Assembly: GCA_040003205.1 (NCBI GenBank)
Contig: JBDUDA010000028.1
Coordinates: 1-18,578 of the forward strand
DNA: 18,578 bases
Direction of reading: 5' to 3'
Source of the DNA: JALYIM01 sp040003205
Lineage (GTDB): Bacteria > Acidobacteriota > Terriglobia > Terriglobales > Acidobacteriaceae
Made by a program: the position numbers and the translations under genes. A model generated the notes under the pieces. It did not search any database. It was given only the letters and a program-made list of their open reading frames with translations, and was not told the DNA's origin. This document shows positions 13,746-18,578 of the stretch, one piece after another; the stretch's first letter is position 1, and each line of letters begins with the position of its first letter.

Positions 13746-15884
13746 TCAGACATCCGACAGCGGAAGCAGACTTACCTGAAATAAAGTTGTTGCTTGTCGA
13801 ACGACTTCTAACTGCGGATGGTCTGATCGAAGTTGCAGCTGGTCATCCATCATAACTACCGTTATAAGTCTCAAAGGAAGCTGAGTTTTAACCCGGTAAA
13901 CAAGCGAAATTGCTGGGACAAGCTCACCGTAAGTTGGCGACTCCCATCCGCGAATTGAAACCTCGGTGCCGGAGTCGGCTTTGGGTTTCTTCCCTGCCCT
14001 GATTATTTCTCCGGTTCCTGGGGAGCTCGAAAAAATACTCCAACGAATGCGATCTCTCTCTGTGCGGAATTCGGCGGCGAAGGGACAAGCTTCCGTCTTC
14101 TCAACCGGCAAATCGGCCAGCAGCCAGTGCAGTGTAGCCTCATGGACACCCGCACCGAGCAGATCATCGACAATCACCCATCCATCTTCGCCGAGAGATT
14201 GCACCACTCGGCGGTGCGTCACTCTGAGCTGTTTGTAACCATCGTGCTCGCCTTCGAACCGGTCCTTGCAGGCGATTCCGTTCTTGAGAACGGAAGAAAC
14301 GCGACCGGTCGCTTGCGCCCAGTCAGACCATAAAAAGCGAGTCACGCGGCGCATTTGATCGCGGCCATCCAGTGTGACGGTGTTGTGAACCGCAGCTCCC
14401 GCGAGGCCGTTGTCCCAGGGCGGATCGCCATTGTAGAGATATGTGCCTGCATCACGCGCCAGATTGATGCCGCGCCACCACAGATCCACGTGCAATTGAT
14501 CGGCCTGAAAAGGTCTACGTGAATAACGACCCGCCCGTACCAGCGCCCACGATTGTTGGGATCCAAGCCGGAAAAATCCTGTGTTGTACACTTGCGATGC
14601 TTCTGGCACCTGGTTGTCGGAACCCGCCTTCGAGGCGTCGCAGATCCAGATCGCAGCTTCGTCCCAAAGCCCTGCCGAGAGTGTTGTCGGACGGTTCAGA
14701 ACAGCGGCGCCCAATCTCAACAACGGACGATAATCGCCAGAGTCGCAACTCGTAAGCGGGAGAATATTGCTGCCATCATTAGACCCATGATTCGGAGCGT
14801 GTCCTGAAATCGGATCAACAAATTCGCTAATAAAATAGTAGGCTGCGGTCGTGCGTTGATGAATGTCAGCATGCAGATCGCAGTCGTGAATTTTGGCGAG
14901 CTGAAGTGTGCACAAGAGGAGTTGAAGCACAAAGCGCTGGTAATTAAACGAATATTGCAGGTGCAATCCGCCCGGCGTGATCTGGTCCACGATCGCTTCC
15001 CGCATGAGTCGTGAGCCAAGTTCCCGCAAGCCTCGCGCGCGCTCCAATTCCGGATACATCGTTCCCACGGTCCACAGCGCAACCGCTTCGCTGATCAAAT
15101 GATTGCTTCGCTGGGAGCGTGCATAGTCAAGCGTCCGCTCGATGCGCCAGGCGTGAGCGGCGATCATTGAAATCAATAAGGCGGTGCGCGCGGGAGTGGT
15201 TGCGGCGGAGTGGATGAAAGCATTCAGCGCGAACGTCCATGCGATGATTCGCAGGGATGATTCCTGGCCACAAATCCAAAGCGGACCAGACATCGGAGGA
15301 TTACATTGCGCCCAGCTTTCGATAGCCCTCCAGAATGCTTCGGCAAACCTTTCATCGCCAGTGATTGCGTAGGCGCGCGCCAGGGGATAAACGAACAAAA
15401 ATCTGGAGGGCTCGAGGATGAACTTCAGATCGCCGTAATCTGGCGAGGCAAAACGCATTTTCGTCCAGGAGCGCTCAGGGTCAACTCTTTGCCCAGTAAC
15501 AGGATTTCGAAACCAGTCTGGTGGAAAGCCAGATGCGAAGGTGTGGCGTCCGAAAAAAGGCAGGTCGCCGTTGAGAATGTTTTCAGCGGAGGCGACGATT
15601 GCTCTCTCTCCCTCCGATCCAGCAATCGATTTGATCGGAGAGGAAAGGGCGCGGGCATTCTGAAAGAAAAACGGAATATTTCCCTTGCGTCGAACGTTCA
15701 AAAGATATTCGGCCGACGCTCCGGGAGCGATCGTCTTCAGTCCCCAATGCTGCCATCCCTCGGCCGATCGCATGCGCTGCGACAGCAGCCCGCTTCCGCG
15801 CCGCACCTCGTAGCCGAGGCGAAGCATTCCGTGGCGCATTCCAAACGTGCGCCCAATCTGCACTAACGTGCGCAACTTATTCAT
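13746..15884 (-). CDS. Heparinase II/III-family protein (putative polysaccharide lyase)
   Basis: Protein of 712 residues with the two-part heparinase II/III architecture: an N-terminal (alpha/alpha) toroid (about 100-400) and a C-terminal beta-sandwich (about 430-700). Enzymes of this group cleave uronic-acid-containing polysaccharides by beta-elimination. Seen: SNHLISEAVAL (260-270) in the toroid, with the NH pair (261-262); YSFNYQRF (311-318), placing tyrosines where the catalytic Tyr lies in the family; HVDLWWRGINLARDAGTYLYN (465-485) with His465; and VHNTVTLDGRDQM (499-511) with His500/Asn501. No signal peptide is evident, which is unusual for a lyase and may mean cytoplasmic or non-classical placement. 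It overlaps the formyltransferase by 4 bp (ATGA). Members inside glycan-biosynthesis loci are often thought to trim or epimerise the nascent polymer; activity here is inferred. Confidence 0.88.
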   Translation of the reverse strand: MNKLRTLVQIGRTFGMRHGMLRLGYEVRRGSGLLSQRMRSAEGWQHWGLKTIAPGASAEYLLNVRRKGNIPFFFQNARALSSPIKSIAGSEGERAIVASAENILNGDLPFFGRHTFASGFPPDWFRNPVTGQRVDPERSWTKMRFASPDYGDLKFILEPSRFLFVYPLARAYAITGDERFAEAFWRAIESWAQCNPPMSGPLWICGQESSLRIIAWTFALNAFIHSAATTPARTALLISMIAAHAWRIERTLDYARSQRSNHLISEAVALWTVGTMYPELERARGLRELGSRLMREAIVDQITPGGLHLQYSFNYQRFVLQLLLCTLQLAKIHDCDLHADIHQRTTAAYYFISEFVDPISGHAPNHGSNDGSNILPLTSCDSGDYRPLLRLGAAVLNRPTTLSAGLWDEAAIWICDASKAGSDNQVPEASQVYNTGFFRLGSQQSWALVRAGRYSRRPFQADQLHVDLWWRGINLARDAGTYLYNGDPPWDNGLAGAAVHNTVTLDGRDQMRRVTRFLWSDWAQATGRVSSVLKNGIACKDRFEGEHDGYKQLRVTHRRVVQSLGEDGWVIVDDLLGAGVHEATLHWLLADLPVEKTEACPFAAEFRTERDRIRWSIFSSSPGTGEIIRAGKKPKADSGTEVSIRGWESPTYGELVPAISLVYRVKTQLPLRLITVVMMDDQLQLRSDHPQLEVVRQATTLFQVSLLPLSDV

Positions 15885-16717
15885 CCCGCTTTTCTATCCA
15901 GTAGCTGGGCCAATGCCGCCACTTGCCTCTGCTTCAAAATCTTTGCGGCCTGCACCTTCAGCCGGTCGTGCATCACGAAATACTGGTGATCGCGATCAAC
16001 CTCAGTTTGCTCCACCGGCGTGATGCTGCCTCGCTCTAAGGAAGTGAGTACTTCCATCACCATTTCGATACCGCCGGCGATTAAACGATTACGCAAATCA
16101 CTCAAAGACTCACAGTGGGACAGTTCAGAAAATTCACGCCGCAGCAAGACAGGACCGGTGTCTATGCCGGCGTCCATGTAATGAATGGTTATACCCAATG
16201 GATCACCAGCAAGCAGAGACCATTCTGGACTGCTCATGCCGCGGAACTTTGGCAGCAGGGCGAGGTGCGAATTGATAATTCCCAGACGCGGAACCATTAA
16301 GATTTCCTTGCGAAGGATGTTGCCTCCCGTAAAGATCGCGACATCGGGTGCCCAGTCCTTAAACTGTTTTATGCAGGATTCCGAATTCTGGTCAGCGGTC
16401 ACCATCAATGGGAAGTGATAGGCGCTGGCTACTTCATGCAGATTGCGGAATAGTCCGTCCTCATGCCGGAGCGCAGTCTCCAGATAAGGATTGCGTAGTT
16501 TGGCTGTTGCGCTGTCCCCCGAGGGCCCCAGCTTATTCCATGCGTAACGACAGAAATCGTTCCATCCCCATTGCCGAAATTTGCGGAACAATGTGGCCCG
16601 ATCCAGCGCGGGCAGAGTTAGAACTCCCACAGGAATCTGCCCTAGTTGGCACAGTCGGCCCGCCATGGCGCATCCAGTCTCGCTGTATGGACTAGAGCAC
16701 TGAACTACAATGCGCAT
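15881..16717 (-). CDS. Formyltransferase-fold protein (sugar N-formyltransferase-like)
   Basis: Protein of 278 residues with the formyl_trans_N fold, which moves a formyl group from 10-formyl-tetrahydrofolate to an amine. Seen: the catalytic triad region INSHLALLPKFRG (148-160) with Asn149 and His151, and Asp186 in MDAGIDTGPVLL, matching the N-H-D triad. The NxH motif sits about 40 residues later than in Fmt or GART, because of an extra segment (about 40-95, rich in Arg, Trp and Leu) between the first strands. No C-terminal tRNA-binding domain of the Fmt type is evident. The location within a polysaccharide cluster argues for formylation of an amino sugar rather than of Met-tRNA. Its ATG lies inside the end of the upstream gene (13-bp overlap) and its stop overlaps the heparinase start. 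Confidence 0.85.
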   Translation of the reverse strand: MRIVVQCSSPYSETGCAMAGRLCQLGQIPVGVLTLPALDRATLFRKFRQWGWNDFCRYAWNKLGPSGDSATAKLRNPYLETALRHEDGLFRNLHEVASAYHFPLMVTADQNSESCIKQFKDWAPDVAIFTGGNILRKEILMVPRLGIINSHLALLPKFRGMSSPEWSLLAGDPLGITIHYMDAGIDTGPVLLRREFSELSHCESLSDLRNRLIAGGIEMVMEVLTSLERGSITPVEQTEVDRDHQYFVMHDRLKVQAAKILKQRQVAALAQLLDRKAG

Positions 16718-17967
16718 CGGGAGGTCTCAAATGATCCGGAGAGGCGTTGTTCGAGCATTAGAGCATCTGCGAAAAACTTTGCCCCCCAGCTGATGTAACG
16801 AAACGGCTGGTAAGCTCCCCAAATTGGATATGAGCCACTTACACCGCCTAGAATTCCGGAACCGCCGCGAACGGGCAGCTTCTGCTTCAACAACTCGTTC
16901 ATCTTGATTGCCGCATTCAGGTAGCGAGGGTCATTCGTCCGCTCAAATAAACGCAGCCAGATGCAGGACATCTGAGCGTTACCTGTTAAACACGAGAAGT
17001 GCAGGCCTCCTCGAAAGTCTTCTTCGTACGACCCAAGCAGCCGCCTGTTCATTTCGAATTTGCGCAGCAGAACCCACGCGGGCTTCGAAGCTGCCCGAAT
17101 GAGATCTTCTCTGTTGCTAAGAATTCCACACTCGAGCAGGCCTTGAATTACGTAGGCGATGAAGTGTAAGTATGTCGGATGCCCGGTCAGATTGATGTGG
17201 TCAATCCAGCCACTCGGTTTAACTTGCTTCAGCACCCAACTCAAATTTTTCTCTGCGACTATTGCAAATGATGAATTTGATATCTTCGACAACCCGATCA
17301 GCGCCCACGACACCATAGTGTAATAAGTATGAGGCACACCTTGGTAGGCATTCGGCCCAGACCATGTCCCATCCGCCTGCTGCGCGTTGGCTAGCCATTC
17401 CCCGGCTGCGATTGCGCCTCTCAAGACATCCGAGCTGTTGCTTTCCGTGTAAGCCCGCACCAGCCCCTGCAAAATTTGGCCGGTGTTGAACACGGAAGGT
17501 TGCGACCCGCCGCGATAGAGTCCCGCCGGGAAAGCGCCATAAGGCATTTGCAGCGACAGCAGCCATGCAGTGGCGCGTTCGGCCATCCCCCACGCTTCCC
17601 GATCGTCTGTGACGTGGCCGCAGTCATAAAGCGTGGGAATTATGTAGCCCGTCACTTCCGGATACGATTCAGAGTAGCCGGTCAGCAGACTGTAGTAAGC
17701 CGCAATACCACCATCCTGACGCTGTGCCCTCTTGATCCAACGAACCAGCAGTTGGAGGGCTTCGCCAGTGTCTTGTTTTGTCTCCGTGTAAGAATAAATA
17801 TCCCGCGAACCGAACTTCATTCGTAGCTTATCCGCGCCCGCCTTGCCCAGCAGCGGCAGTACACGCTGGGGCCCGCGCACCAGGCCCGCAACTTCCTGCA
17901 ACACTTTGCGCGTTCGAATAGCCGCAAGAAAGGCTCTGGAACCGGACGCCGCTTGGTGCCCGCTCAT
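16705..17967 (-). CDS. Alpha/alpha-toroid protein of unknown function in polysaccharide cluster
   Basis: Protein of 420 residues that I cannot assign to a characterised family. Roughly every 50-60 residues a helix pair is followed by a Gly/Pro/aromatic turn: RQDGGIAAYYS (from 84), LQMPYGAFPAGLYRGG (139), QQADGTWSG (196), VKPSGWIDHINL (249), SYEEDFRGGLHFS (313) and GGSGILGGVSGSYPIWGAY (368). Six such units indicate an alpha6/alpha6 toroid as in six-hairpin glycosidases, glucuronyl epimerases and terpene cyclases. No DXDD cyclase motif and no signal peptide were seen. The conserved Tyr, Trp, His and Asp in the turns suggest a carbohydrate-binding cleft. I chose the ATG at 17967 because GAGGGG lies 4 nt before it; an upstream ATG at 18072 would overlap asnB by 59 bp and adds an Arg-rich stretch with no features. 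It lies 46 bp after asnB. Confidence 0.75.
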   Translation of the reverse strand: MSGHQAASGSRAFLAAIRTRKVLQEVAGLVRGPQRVLPLLGKAGADKLRMKFGSRDIYSYTETKQDTGEALQLLVRWIKRAQRQDGGIAAYYSLLTGYSESYPEVTGYIIPTLYDCGHVTDDREAWGMAERATAWLLSLQMPYGAFPAGLYRGGSQPSVFNTGQILQGLVRAYTESNSSDVLRGAIAAGEWLANAQQADGTWSGPNAYQGVPHTYYTMVSWALIGLSKISNSSFAIVAEKNLSWVLKQVKPSGWIDHINLTGHPTYLHFIAYVIQGLLECGILSNREDLIRAASKPAWVLLRKFEMNRRLLGSYEEDFRGGLHFSCLTGNAQMSCIWLRLFERTNDPRYLNAAIKMNELLKQKLPVRGGSGILGGVSGSYPIWGAYQPFRYISWGAKFFADALMLEQRLSGSFETSRCAL

Positions 17968-18013
17968 GGGACCCCTCGTTCGAGAAACTCTGGTTGCAAC
18001 GAACTTATTCGCG

Positions 18014-18578
18014 TCATGCGGTGGCGACCCGTTGCGGATGAGAGGACGATCGCGAAACGCTCTTCGTCTCATCGAGAAAAGTCTGCATCCAGATTTCCAG
18101 CGTCAAGAATTGCCAAATTTGCATGGACCAATCCTGTGCGCCACTGCGATGTTCATCAACATAGGCGCGAACAACTTCGGGACGAAACAAGCCGCGCTCG
18201 CGAATCCGTGTCTCAGATAACAGGTCATCCACCATCTCTTTGAGATCGTTCGCCAGCCAATAATCCACTGGAGCTGCAAATCCTGCTTTGGGTTGTCGCA
18301 AAACTTCTCGCGGCAAGAAATTCTGCATGGCCTTGCGGAAAATATATTTGGTCGTCGGACGCCACCTTCCCTTCAACTTCAGCCCCGGCGGCACATTCCA
18401 CGCCACAAATTCCGCCAGTTCGCGGTCGAGAAACGGCACGCGCACCTCCACCGAGGATGCCATGCTCATCTTGTCGTTGTAGTTCAGATTCAGGCTTGTC
18501 ATGAAAATCTTGCTGTCCAGATACAACATCTGGTTTAGAAAATCAGCGTGCTCGACCTTCGCGAAGCTCGACAGATGC
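18014..18578 (-). CDS. asnB: Asparagine synthetase-like amidotransferase, C-terminal part (cut by window edge)
   Basis: The frame is open to the right edge, so only the C-terminal 187 or so residues of the synthetase domain are visible; the N-terminal glutaminase domain is outside. Seen: NDKMSMASSVEVRVPFLD, the hallmark near the active site of AsnB-type enzymes, followed by LAEFVAWNVPPGLKLKG, KYIFRKAMQNFLPREVL and KAGFAAPVDYWL, all typical in order and spacing. The protein adenylates a carboxylate and transfers ammonia from glutamine. The canonical substrate is aspartate. Homologues inside polysaccharide loci are thought to amidate sugar carboxylates such as uronic acids, and the neighbours favour that role here. 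It is the first visible gene of the cluster. The symbol names the family rather than a proven asparagine synthetase. Confidence 0.93.
   Translation of the reverse strand, partial: HLSSFAKVEHADFLNQMLYLDSKIFMTSLNLNYNDKMSMASSVEVRVPFLDRELAEFVAWNVPPGLKLKGRWRPTTKYIFRKAMQNFLPREVLRQPKAGFAAPVDYWLANDLKEMVDDLLSETRIRERGLFRPEVVRAYVDEHRSGAQDWSMQIWQFLTLEIWMQTFLDETKSVSRSSSHPQRVATA

Noticed and set aside
15306..15866. 186-residue plus-strand open frame antisense to the heparinase-like gene
   Set aside because: Its composition mirrors the coding strand, it has no family resemblance or ribosome binding site, and the opposite strand has strong domain motifs.
17968..18072. N-terminal extension of the toroid protein to an ATG at 18072
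   Set aside because: It would overlap asnB by 59 bp and adds an Arg-rich stretch; the ATG at 17967 has GAGGGG just upstream.

Overview
The window most resembles a chromosomal segment of a soil-type Acidobacteriota (Terriglobia/Koribacter-like). This rests on a large SBBP-repeat protein with a C-terminal anchor of a type I associate with that phylum, a heme chaperone CcmE of the Cys-type, a fused 'bi-domain' oxidoreductase, PilZ proteins and moderately GC-rich codon use. The taxonomy is inferred from family resemblance, not from a search.

Left part (1-7224). A small PilZ-domain protein on the minus strand is followed by a two-gene plus-strand operon: a sensorless histidine kinase and an NtrC-type sigma-54 response regulator, coupled by an ATGA overlap. 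Converging on it is a minus-strand gene for a secreted protein of about 1,085 residues with seven SBBP beta-propeller repeats, a DUF11 domain and an Ig-like domain interrupted by a membrane anchor. A gene-free stretch (6375-6816) holds a sigma-70-like promoter for that gene, an inverted repeat overlapping its -10 box, a heptanucleotide tandem repeat and a second inverted repeat in front of a second PilZ gene (plus strand).

Right part (7228-18578). Everything is on the minus strand. In transcription order: asparagine synthetase-like amidotransferase (asnB, cut by the right edge), an alpha/alpha-toroid protein of unknown function, a formyltransferase, a heparinase II/III-family protein, a bi-domain MDR-Gfo/Idh/MocA oxidoreductase and a GT4 glycosyltransferase, then ccmE, ccmA, ccmB, ccmC and ccmD. 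The longest gap is 126 bp and four junctions overlap. The first six genes look like part of a surface or exopolysaccharide locus whose glycan probably carries amidated and/or N-formylated sugars and uronic acids. The last five are the heme-handling half of system I cytochrome c maturation. A promoter-like sequence at the end of the glycosyltransferase gene suggests ccmEABCD can be transcribed separately. ccmF, ccmG and ccmH are absent here.

Possible link: PilZ proteins (c-di-GMP receptors) and a sigma-54 two-component system commonly control exopolysaccharide production, so the left half may regulate the right, but the sequence does not prove it. No tRNA, rRNA, CRISPR array, insertion sequence or phage gene was seen.
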